Shown in pieces: positions 50,106-57,647 of a stretch of 64,000 nt of DNA. Each line of letters opens with the position of its first letter. Within the stretch, counting starts at the first letter, position 1. Where the stretch lies: positions 27,701 to 91,700 of the forward strand of contig NZ_NPKQ01000014.1 in the NCBI RefSeq assembly GCF_008329525.1. Direction: 5' to 3'. The notes below the pieces were generated by a model, which saw only the letters and a list, made by a program, of their open reading frames with translations, was not told the DNA's origin and searched no databases. Source of the stretch: Tardiphaga sp. P9-11 (GTDB taxonomy: Bacteria > Pseudomonadota > Alphaproteobacteria > Rhizobiales > Xanthobacteraceae). The position numbers and the translations under genes were made by a program.

Positions 50106-50726
50106 TCATAGCGTAATGCCCTCCTCCGCGAACACGCGCCGCGCTGCATCGCTCGATTTCAATCTGGCGTAGCGTTCGGCGCCGGCCGCAGGGACCTCGA
50201 GCTTCGCGCGGTCGATGGCCCAGAACAGCACGTAGAACAGGGCAGCATCCGCGAAGGTCGCCTCGCCGTGCAAAGCGCCGCCTTGTTTCAAATCGCGCTC
50301 GACAACGGCGAGCCCGGCGGCCACCACGTAGCGCCCCTCACGCTGGATGGCATCGTGCGTGGCTGGATCCTCGCAAAATTTTGCCGGACGAAAGATGCGC
50401 GAGAAGCCCTGCATATGCAGAGTCGAGACAAGGTAATCGGTCAGTTCGGCCGCCCGCAATGCACGCTCGGAGTCCGACGGCACCAAGCCGGTGTCCGGCG
50501 CCGACGCAGCGATGTGTTGCGCGATCACTGGGAATTCCGTCAGCACCGATCCGTCGTCACGCTGCAGCGTGGGCACCTTGGCTTTCGGGTTGATGGCCAG
50601 ATACCAGGGCTGGCGGTTCTCGCCCGTCTTGATGTCGATCTTCTGCCGGTCGTAGGGGTGTCCGATGGTCTCGAGCAGATAGTGGATGCCAATCGAACAC
50701 GCGCCGGGTGCGTAGAATAGTTTCAT
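50106..50726 (-). CDS. Glutathione S-transferase family protein
   Basis: The 206-residue protein has a thioredoxin-like N-terminal domain with YAPGACSIGIHYLLETIG (beta-class GST with Cys near residue 10) and PKAKVPTLQRDDGS followed by the glutathione-binding ESP-like TEFPVIAQHI. The helical domain completes it. In aromatic operons GSTs act as maleylpyruvate isomerases, dehalogenases or ether-cleaving lyases. Here it may isomerise a ring-cleavage product before the FAH enzyme, or attack the substrate itself. It lies 10 bp after the permease gene. Confidence 0.9.
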   Translation of the reverse strand: MKLFYAPGACSIGIHYLLETIGHPYDRQKIDIKTGENRQPWYLAINPKAKVPTLQRDDGSVLTEFPVIAQHIAASAPDTGLVPSDSERALRAAELTDYLVSTLHMQGFSRIFRPAKFCEDPATHDAIQREGRYVVAAGLAVVERDLKQGGALHGEATFADAALFYVLFWAIDRAKLEVPAAGAERYARLKSSDAARRVFAEEGITL

Positions 50727-50735
50727 GCTTATCCT

Positions 50736-51560
50736 CTAATGGAGAGTTTGATCGGCGTTGTCGGGACGCCAGGCCAAGGCACGGCGCTGGAAGAGGCGCA
50801 GCACGGCGTCGGCGAGCAGCACAAGCGCCGCGGTGATGACCATGCCGGCATAGACACCGGTAATATCGGCCAGGTTGTAGGAGTGGTGAATGTAGTAACC
50901 GATGCCATTTTCGGCCGAGAGGAATTCACCGACCAGCGCCGCGTTGATCGCCCACGGCAGCGCCGCCCGCAGCGCCGCCCAGACGAAGGGCTGGGACGAA
51001 TTCCACAAAACCTCGCGAGCGATCTCGAGCTTGCCAGCGCCGAAAATCGCGACCGTCCGGATCAGGTTAGGTCCGACCGACCGAATGCCGACAAAGGTGG
51101 CGACGAAGACAAGGAAGAACGTCATCAGAGCCACAAGCACGATCTTCGACGTCAGGCCGATCCCGAACCACATGATCAGGATCGGACTTAGCGCCAGTTT
51201 CGGAATCCCGACCGTTGTCTTGGCAAACGGCTCGATGACGGCCGACAGCCTCGGCGACATTTGCACGACAAACGGAAGCACTACCCCGAGGCCTGCGCCG
51301 ATCAGAAGTCCGCCGATGGCTTCCAGCGTCGTTGCCCAGACCATCGAGACGATCTCGCCGGTCCGAACCAGATCCATCACACGTAGTAGGGTTGGCAACG
51401 GGCCGGCAATCAAATCCGGAACCCAGCGGGCGAATGCTTCCCACATCAACAGCAAGCCGATTGCAACGCCGCCGCGGGCCAGCGCGAGCCAGGGCATAAC
51501 GGAGCGACGCAGCTGGGGCTCCGCGATCTCGGGAACGATGTGGCTGATGGACTGGCTCAT
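50736..51560 (-). CDS. ABC transporter permease, NitT/TauT type (SsuC-like)
   Basis: The 274-residue inner-membrane protein has six hydrophobic segments and the BPD_transp_1 loop of nitrate/sulfonate/taurine permeases (VLWNSSQPFVWAALRAALPW, about residue 180). Its start overlaps the ATPase stop by one base (TGATG). A second permease gene of the same type lies on the other side of the ATPase at 52353, so the transporter is probably a heterodimer. The operon suggests uptake of an aromatic compound. Confidence 0.9.
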   Translation of the reverse strand: MSQSISHIVPEIAEPQLRRSVMPWLALARGGVAIGLLLMWEAFARWVPDLIAGPLPTLLRVMDLVRTGEIVSMVWATTLEAIGGLLIGAGLGVVLPFVVQMSPRLSAVIEPFAKTTVGIPKLALSPILIMWFGIGLTSKIVLVALMTFFLVFVATFVGIRSVGPNLIRTVAIFGAGKLEIAREVLWNSSQPFVWAALRAALPWAINAALVGEFLSAENGIGYYIHHSYNLADITGVYAGMVITAALVLLADAVLRLFQRRALAWRPDNADQTLH

Positions 51561-52351
51561 CAGACCTCCGCCCGGATGCGGCTGAAGATGCCAGGATAAT
51601 TCGGTTCGGTGACGAGGCTATCGACCGAGCGCGGGCGGGAGATGTCGATCAGATGTTCGCCGCGAATGCAGGCCGGCGACTTCGTCAGCGTCAGCGTCCG
51701 ATCGCCTAGCGCGATGGCCTCGGTAATGTCGTGCGTCACGAACAGAATGGTCTTACGACCGAGTTCCCACAGCCGGACCAGATCCTCCTGAATGTGCAGA
51801 CGCGACTCCGCATCGAGTGCCCCGAATGGTTCGTCCATCAGGATCACAGGCGGATCATAGGCCAGCGTGCGGATGATCGACGCGCGTTTGCGCATGCCGC
51901 CCGACAATTCGTGCGGATAGTGGTTCTCAAAACCGTTCAGGCCGACAGCGGCGATCAACTCATCGACCCGCTTGCGAAACGAGGCATCGAGCCGGCCCTG
52001 GATCTGCAGCGGGTATTCGACATTGGCGCGCAGCGTGCGCCACGGCAGCAGGTTGTCGTCCTGCATGATGTAGCCGATGCGTCCATTTGCGCCCGCGCTC
52101 TGACCCGGCCGCGACGGCGCGCTTATGACCTCACCGTGGAGCCGGATCTCGCCCGCCGAAGGCCTATCGATCTGGGCGAGCAGATTCAGAAGCGTCGACT
52201 TTCCCGATCCCGATGGGCCAACCAGCGTGACAAACTCGCCTTCGTGCAGCGCAAATGAGAGCCCCTTGATGATCCAGCGCTCGCTCTGCGTCGCTCTGTC
52301 GCTAAAGAACCTGCCAAGATAGCGGGCTTCGAGAACGGGTTCACAAGTCAT
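51560..52351 (-). CDS. ABC transporter ATP-binding protein, NitT/TauT type (SsuB-like)
   Basis: The 263-residue ATPase has Walker A VGPSGSGKSTLLNLLAQIDR, the signature LSGGMRKRASIIRTL and Walker B VILMDEPFGALDAE, followed by FVTHDITEAIALGDRTLTL, as in SsuB/TauB/NrtD proteins. It powers the importer formed by the two flanking permeases and the binding protein at 53131. It ends on the start codon of the next permease gene and begins 2 bp after the first permease. Confidence 0.92.
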   Translation of the reverse strand: MTCEPVLEARYLGRFFSDRATQSERWIIKGLSFALHEGEFVTLVGPSGSGKSTLLNLLAQIDRPSAGEIRLHGEVISAPSRPGQSAGANGRIGYIMQDDNLLPWRTLRANVEYPLQIQGRLDASFRKRVDELIAAVGLNGFENHYPHELSGGMRKRASIIRTLAYDPPVILMDEPFGALDAESRLHIQEDLVRLWELGRKTILFVTHDITEAIALGDRTLTLTKSPACIRGEHLIDISRPRSVDSLVTEPNYPGIFSRIRAEV

Positions 52352-52352
52352 G

Positions 52353-53111
52353 TCAGGCCGCCTTCGGAGTGCTGGGGGTCATCTGCGGACGCCATGCCAG
52401 TAGCTGCGCTTCTGCAGCGGCCACGGCGATATTGGTCAGCGCCACGATCAGCGTCAGCGCCGCGACGGCGGCCAGCGCGCCGGTGATCTCGAAGTTGCCG
52501 GCCGAGGACTGGATCAAGTAGCCGAGGCCGCGGTTTGAGGAGATCAATTCGGCGATCGCCGCACCGCCGATCGAAAGCGGCAGGGCAATCTGGACCGCCT
52601 GGAAGACGAACGGCGTCGCCGAGGGCAGCACGATGGTGCGCAGCAATTGCGCTTCGCTGGCGCCGGCGACCTTTGCCATCCGCAGCAGGCGTGGATCGAC
52701 GGCTCGCACTCCTTCAGAAGTACTGAAGAAAACCAGGAAGAAACTAACGCTCGCGACCAGCGCGACCTTGCTCCAAATACCGATCCCGAACCAGACGATG
52801 AAAAGCGGAATGAACGCGATTTTTGGCAGCCCGTAGCCGATCATGATGAAGGGATCGAGCACGGCGGCGAGGAACACGTGCCGCCGCAGCACGAGCGGCA
52901 GCAGCAAGCCGGGCACCGCTCCGATTAAGAAGCCGAGCGCCGCCTCGAGCACGGTGTAGCCGACATGACCGAGCAGCACGCCGGATGCGATCCAGACATA
53001 GATCTGCTGCACCACCAGGACCGGAGAGCTTATCTGCTCTGGCCCGGCCCAGGCGCTTCCTGCCTGCCAGACCGCAGCCAGTGCAGCCGCAAAGATGATG
53101 CGATCCCACAT
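52353..53111 (-). CDS. ABC transporter permease, NitT/TauT type
   Basis: The 252-residue inner-membrane protein has about six membrane segments and a BPD_transp_1 signature around ASEAQLLRTIVLPSATPFVF near residue 150. It is only distantly similar to the permease at 50736. The two probably pair. It lies 20 bp after the binding-protein gene. Its N-terminus is hydrophobic from the first residues (IIFAAALAAVWQAGSAWAG), which is the first membrane segment and not a cleavable signal. Confidence 0.9.
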   Translation of the reverse strand: MWDRIIFAAALAAVWQAGSAWAGPEQISSPVLVVQQIYVWIASGVLLGHVGYTVLEAALGFLIGAVPGLLLPLVLRRHVFLAAVLDPFIMIGYGLPKIAFIPLFIVWFGIGIWSKVALVASVSFFLVFFSTSEGVRAVDPRLLRMAKVAGASEAQLLRTIVLPSATPFVFQAVQIALPLSIGGAAIAELISSNRGLGYLIQSSAGNFEITGALAAVAALTLIVALTNIAVAAAEAQLLAWRPQMTPSTPKAA

Positions 53112-53130
53112 CTCTCAGCTCCAGATGGCG

Positions 53131-54144
53131 TTAGTTGGCGGATGCCGGCGAGTACAGCTCGCCGGCAGGCGGAACCTTGGCATCCTCCGGGATGATGCCG
53201 CTGATCCTGTCGAAGGAGACGACGTTACGATACATGTCGTCGGTCAGTTCGAGGTCGGACCGCGCATATTTCGCGAAGATCTCGAACGACTGCTTCAGCG
53301 CGCCGGGCTCCATCTTGTCGAAGGTCTTGCCGAGCGCCGCGAGGCTCGCGGCCGGATCGCTCTTCATCAAGGCGACGGCCTTCTTCAGCGCCGCGACGAA
53401 ACCACGGCAGATCCCCGCCTGGGCCTGGCAATGATCCGGACGCACCAGAACGACGTTGTAGGGAAACGTCTTCATCTCCGGCAGGTCGACGTCGGGACCC
53501 GACACCCACATCACGCCGCCGTCGGCGACCGCCGTCAGGGAGAACGGCGGCGAGAACGCCATCGCGTCGATCGTCCCGCTCTTCATTGCGGCGACCATCG
53601 CCTGCGGCTGCAGAGCCGTGATGGTGAAGTCTGTTTCCGGATTCATGCCCGCCTTGCGGGCAAGATAACGCAGGAAGCTGTGCGGCAGACCGTTCACCGC
53701 ATCGATACCGATGGTCAGTCCCTTGAGCGCCTTGACCTTGTCGAGGGCGCCTGCGGAGGCCATCGACCCGAGTTTGTCGGCGACCCGCTTGCGCACGATG
53801 ATATCGGTCGTGAAGCGATCCTGGGTATTGGCAATCGCGACAAGCTTCTGGTTGCGCGCGGCTGCCGCGACCTGAATGCCGCCGGAGATCAGCGTAAAAT
53901 CGGCGCTCTTGCCGAGCACAGCCGGAATGACACCGGGCCCGGCGACATAGATGATCTTGGGGTCGATCCCCTGTTCGCGAAACAGCCCCCGCTCGACGGC
54001 GATGTAAGCCGGCGCGAACAGCAGCGACTGCGCCGGCAGCGCCATCGTCACGGCGGTCTGCGCCTTCACGGCGCTGCCGCCCGACGCGAACATCAGACAG
54101 GAAACCAGCGCTGCAAACCGCGCTTTCTTTACCGAGTAGCTCAT
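53131..54144 (-). CDS. ABC transporter substrate-binding protein, NitT/TauT type
   Basis: The 337-residue periplasmic protein has a signal peptide of about 28 residues (positively charged KKARFAALVSCLMFASGG and a site near VKAQT). The mature part is of the NMT1/SsuA type II fold: VTMALPAQSLLFAPAYIAVE, then LKGLTIGIDAVNGLPHSFLR. It captures the substrate for the two-permease importer. The position between the first hydroxylase and the transporter genes suggests an aromatic acid ligand. Confidence 0.9.
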   Translation of the reverse strand: MSYSVKKARFAALVSCLMFASGGSAVKAQTAVTMALPAQSLLFAPAYIAVERGLFREQGIDPKIIYVAGPGVIPAVLGKSADFTLISGGIQVAAAARNQKLVAIANTQDRFTTDIIVRKRVADKLGSMASAGALDKVKALKGLTIGIDAVNGLPHSFLRYLARKAGMNPETDFTITALQPQAMVAAMKSGTIDAMAFSPPFSLTAVADGGVMWVSGPDVDLPEMKTFPYNVVLVRPDHCQAQAGICRGFVAALKKAVALMKSDPAASLAALGKTFDKMEPGALKQSFEIFAKYARSDLELTDDMYRNVVSFDRISGIIPEDAKVPPAGELYSPASAN

Positions 54145-54164
54145 GACGTCCCTCCCCTTGATGT

Positions 54165-55895
54165 TCAGCTACCTGTCTTTTGCAGATATGCTTCGTGCTC
54201 CGGATGTCGTCTCGGCGTCCGACAGAGCGCGACGTCCAATGCTTCATCGACAATGTCGGGCGGCTCCGCGTGCGGGTCTGTAGTCCGAAAGGTCACGTAA
54301 CCATCGGGCCGAACCAGCACGGCGCCGCCCTGCGCGAGCCCGTACAGCGCACGGAATTGTTCGGACGGATCGTCCAGGTCACCACTTGCGCCGATCGACC
54401 AGGCGCCGCCCCGCAACTGCCGAGCGTCGATGGCCTGCATGAATGGAGCGTGCCAGGCCTTGAACTCCGGCGTCGTGAACAACGTGAACCGCCCGTAGCC
54501 GATCAGATCGATGGTCGAAACGGGCTGTCCGCCGCGCTCCAGCCAGATGTGCGGCGCGCGATGACCGGGGCGGCCATCCGGCGTGTAGTCAATCACTGAA
54601 AATGGCGGTGCCGATGTCCCGTCGCTGACGAAAGCGCCGCTTTGATAGACATGGCCGAAGGTCTGGCCCGGATAATCGAAATGCTCCCGAAGGCTCGGCA
54701 CGACGTTGCGCATATGCGCCTCCGCCGCGTCGCGGCCATCGCCGTCCAGGTTCCTCGCCATCGCGCTGTCGGCCGTCGCCATTCCGGACAGACCGAGTTC
54801 GGCCATCTTCAAGGCATTGGCGACACTTTGCTCGATGTTGATCTTCGCGATCGGCCGCCGCTCGGCATCATAGCTATCGAGCAACGCGCCTGGTGCCCGT
54901 TCGCGCAACACCAGCGCCAGTTTCCAGGCGAGATTCTGAACGTCTGCGATCCCTGTATTCATACCTTGCCCGCCCGTCGGCGGGAGCGGATGGGCCGCAT
55001 CGCCCGCCAGGAAAATCGGTCCCGCATTCATGCGGTCGGCCAGCCGCGCCTGCATCCGCCATGGCATGATCGAGTGAATTTTGATGTCGATGCCGTCGAC
55101 ACCGATTACCTCATGCAGGATGTCGGCGCAGCGATCCGGCGTGAAATCAGCTGCCGTTTCCTTCTGCTCATCGAAAGCGAAATTATAGGTCCAGCGACGG
55201 CGCCCATCGAGCGCGATCAGGACCCCACACGTCTGTGCATTATAGATCCACCACAATAGATACGGGCGATCCTCGACCAGCGACCACAAGTCGGCTTCGA
55301 AATAGATGCCGATCTGGCGTCCGATCCGGCCGCGCCCGGACATTTCGATGCCGGCCTGCCGGCGAACCAGGCTGCGCGCGCCGTCGGCACCAACCACGAA
55401 GGGAACGGCGATTTCGAACGCGCCATCCGGACCGATGCCGACCAGACGCACGCCATCGCCTTCACGCGCAACGCTTTGGATCTCGGTTTCGAAGCGGAGC
55501 TCGATATTCGGATCGTTGCGGGCCGCTTGCAGCAGGATCGGCTCGAGGCGATCCTGCGGACAGGATGCGCGCAAGCTCGGACTGGCGGCGCGATGGGCTG
55601 CATCGCGGTCAGTTACACCGCGCGTGCGCAGCACCGCCACTGCAGGCTCGGCGAGCCGTCGCAGGAAAGCAACGCCCTGGTTTCGATCGGCCGGAAGGCT
55701 TTGCGCCAGAATGGATTCTTCCAGCCCCAAAGAGCGAAAGATCTCCATGCTGCGCGCATTGACGACATGACCACGGGGATGCGTGGACGTCGTCGCATTC
55801 TGTTCGTAGACGATCGTCGCTATGCCCTCATGGGACAGCAACAAGGCGCACGTCAGCCCCACAGGACCCGCGCCGATAACCGCAACGTCAGGCAT
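54165..55895 (-). CDS. FAD-dependent aromatic hydroxylase (PheA/MhpA-like)
   Basis: The 576-residue protein has the FAD motif DVAVIGAGPVGLTCALLLSH at the N-terminus, the DG motif in VVGADGARSLVRRQAG near residue 180, and IFLAGDAAHPLPPTGGQGMN near 295, followed by a thioredoxin-like C-terminal domain as in phenol hydroxylase/MhpA proteins. The ATG at 55895 has GGAGG upstream. It is the first gene of the nine-gene aromatic operon, directly downstream of the TetR-type palindromes, and differs from the hydroxylase at 47502. Confidence 0.9.
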   Translation of the reverse strand: MPDVAVIGAGPVGLTCALLLSHEGIATIVYEQNATTSTHPRGHVVNARSMEIFRSLGLEESILAQSLPADRNQGVAFLRRLAEPAVAVLRTRGVTDRDAAHRAASPSLRASCPQDRLEPILLQAARNDPNIELRFETEIQSVAREGDGVRLVGIGPDGAFEIAVPFVVGADGARSLVRRQAGIEMSGRGRIGRQIGIYFEADLWSLVEDRPYLLWWIYNAQTCGVLIALDGRRRWTYNFAFDEQKETAADFTPDRCADILHEVIGVDGIDIKIHSIMPWRMQARLADRMNAGPIFLAGDAAHPLPPTGGQGMNTGIADVQNLAWKLALVLRERAPGALLDSYDAERRPIAKINIEQSVANALKMAELGLSGMATADSAMARNLDGDGRDAAEAHMRNVVPSLREHFDYPGQTFGHVYQSGAFVSDGTSAPPFSVIDYTPDGRPGHRAPHIWLERGGQPVSTIDLIGYGRFTLFTTPEFKAWHAPFMQAIDARQLRGGAWSIGASGDLDDPSEQFRALYGLAQGGAVLVRPDGYVTFRTTDPHAEPPDIVDEALDVALCRTPRRHPEHEAYLQKTGS

Positions 55896-55937
55896 CGCTT
55901 CCTCCGGCATGACGCGTTCTAAGCCGCGTCACCTTCA

Positions 55938-55975
55938 TTGACTGACAGTCAATCCTTAGATTGACTAACAGTCAA
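55938..55975. promoter_or_regulatory. Two tandem palindromes, probable TetR operators
   Basis: TTGACTGACAGTCAA at 55938-55952 is a perfect palindrome and TTGACTAACAGTCAA at 55961-55975 has the same arms with a changed centre; the centres are 23 bp (about two helix turns) apart. They lie between the TetR gene and the downstream hydroxylase operon, so the TetR protein probably represses the operon from here. Paired sites at this spacing fit cooperative dimer binding. The left-hand TTGACT could also serve as a -35 element. Confidence 0.7.
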
Positions 55976-55983
55976 GCCGTTTC

Positions 55984-56628
55984 TTATAGGCTTTGCGGTG
56001 CATCATCTGCGCCGAGGACGTGCGCTTGCGCCATTACGACGGGAAACAGCTGCAGGGATGCGGTGATCACACCATCGGGCAGCACACGCCGCCCCTGAAT
56101 CCACTCCAGGACCAGTTCGTCGTAGAATCCAAGCCACGCCCTCGTGGCGACGACAAGCGGCTCCGAAGGCTTTTCGATGTTGAAAAAGCCGAGAACCAAG
56201 TGGATGGCATTGCTGCGGGATTTTTCCCAGATCGCTTGAATGGCCGGCGTTCCACCGCCGCGCGAGTGAAACACATAATCCGCACGCCGCTGTTCGACGG
56301 CGTTCATGTGACTTACCAGGAAAGCGCGCAGCTTCTCGTTCGGCGTCCTTGGCTGTCGTGTCGCATCGATATGTAGCTGATCGAGGCGATCTGCCGCGAT
56401 CTTAGAAACCGCTTCGTACAGCTTGGCCTTTGTGCCGAAATAGTGGAAAACAAGTCCGTGCGCTACCCCGGCCAGACGGGCGATCTCTTCAACGGGCACA
56501 TCTTGAAACGAGGTCTGCGTAAAAAGCCTCGTAGCGGCGTCAATGATCTTCTCTCTGGATTCGGGCCCGCCGGACGTACTCCCCCCTCGCTTCGTTGATT
56601 TAGCTGCCCTTACCACACCGACACCCAT
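55984..56628 (-). CDS. TetR/AcrR family transcriptional regulator
   Basis: The 214-residue protein has the TetR helix-turn-helix at residues 22-70 (REKIIDAATRLFTQTSFQDV, then LAGVAHGLVFHYFGTKAKLY) and a C-terminal ligand domain. A Lys/Arg/Ser-rich tail of about 20 residues precedes the DNA-binding domain. It is leftward like the hydroxylase operon that follows 89 bp later, with tandem palindromes between. Likely a repressor released by the aromatic substrate or a pathway intermediate. Confidence 0.88.
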   Translation of the reverse strand: MGVGVVRAAKSTKRGGSTSGGPESREKIIDAATRLFTQTSFQDVPVEEIARLAGVAHGLVFHYFGTKAKLYEAVSKIAADRLDQLHIDATRQPRTPNEKLRAFLVSHMNAVEQRRADYVFHSRGGGTPAIQAIWEKSRSNAIHLVLGFFNIEKPSEPLVVATRAWLGFYDELVLEWIQGRRVLPDGVITASLQLFPVVMAQAHVLGADDAPQSL

Positions 56629-56956
56629 GGTCTTCGACTGTCACCTACAAGGCGAGAAGTAGATGATGTAACAGAAAAAAACGGCGAAACCAGATCTTAG
56701 CCAAGCCCTCTACCCCCGTGCTCAATTTCAGCGATGAACTGCCGTCAGGTCAGAAAGAGCCCGCGGCAGACGCGCTCAGACACAGAGACCACTGAACCGA
56801 TACTAGCTGCCCCGACGCCTTGCGCTTGCAGAAGCAAAGCGGATTGCACCGAGCATCCTTTCGGAAGCACCCTTCACCGTTTGATTGAGGAACTACCGCA
56901 TCGATGATGTCGATTGCGCCTTGGTTTTGATGTTGTCTGTAGATGGCCGCTCGCGC
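56629..56956. other. Intergenic region upstream of tetR
   Basis: About 330 bp with no supportable gene. It should hold the tetR promoter. Sequence around 56660-56900 looks unstructured and no repeat was recognised. Confidence 0.4.
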
Positions 56957-57274
56957 CTAATCCCCTTCGGCAGGTTCGCTCCTTTCGACCTCTTTGACGC
57001 TGCGACACCACTCAGGCAAGCGAGCCGCGTTGTAGACGGCGTTGCGTTCGGCATGCTCCGTCCAGATGTACTTCGCGGGCCGCTCATTCCGCTCCGCGAC
57101 GTCGTCGTCCAACCCGCGCACAAATCCATTGTATCCCGTCGAACGAATGAGTCGGTCGGGCCCCACAATGATGCGTCCCTTTTTTGCCGAAGTATCTTTG
57201 CTCCAGGCTCCGACGTTGGCCGCCAGGTTCATAAATCTTCGGTCCCAACGCGATGTGGCTGCTGCATCACTCAT
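56957..57274 (-). pseudogene. Truncated deoxycytidylate (dCMP) deaminase family gene
   Basis: The product begins ATSRWDRRFMNLAANVGAWS and has the GYNGFVRGLDDDVAERNERP stretch and the catalytic HAERNAVYNAAR of dCMP/cytidine deaminases. The second half with the zinc-binding PCxxC is missing; the frame ends 18 residues after YNAAR in unrelated sequence. Without those cysteines it cannot bind zinc. An IS21-type end lies about 70 bp upstream of its start, so element-mediated rearrangement is likely. Confidence 0.75.
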
Positions 57275-57346
57275 GCGGCGAGCCTGTCCACCGTCTTGTG
57301 GTGGACGCGCAAGCGAGAAGCGATCAGGCACATCGACGGCACGGGT

Positions 57347-57381
57347 GGGGTCAAAATTGGAAGCCGATTGGGGGGTCAAAT
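57347..57381. mobile_element. Solo IS21-family right-end sequence (remnant)
   Basis: GGGGTCAAAATTGG at 57347-57360 and GGGGTCAAAT at 57372-57381, 11 bp apart, repeat the inner terminal repeats of an IS21-type element. The 14-mer is the exact reverse complement of 63911-63924, and the whole 35 bp matches the inverse of 63891-63924 with few differences. No IstA or IstB gene is nearby, so it is a remnant. The element body would have lain to the left. Confidence 0.7.
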
Positions 57382-57647
57382 GGCTTGCTGATCCACAGTT
57401 GATCCCGCCAAGCTGATCGGATGGGCCACCGCCCCCGGCCGTTACGCTTGGCTAACGCGAACAAGCGCGATCCTCGTGGCCGTGCCACTCGTTACCGGCT
57501 TTGGTCGGCATTGAGGGCATCGCAGCAAAAGAGAGCCGCTGATCTTGAGACTTTCGGTCGGATATGACGACAATTGCGAACCAAAATTCCCGGAGTCAGA
57601 GGCATCGAAGCGCGGCGTATCGGACGATCGGCCACGGCTTTCGCCTC

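Noticed and set aside
53095..54300. 401-codon rightward frame
   Set aside because: Antisense shadow of the ABC binding-protein gene, with no recognisable motif; the leftward gene has a signal peptide and a clear family.
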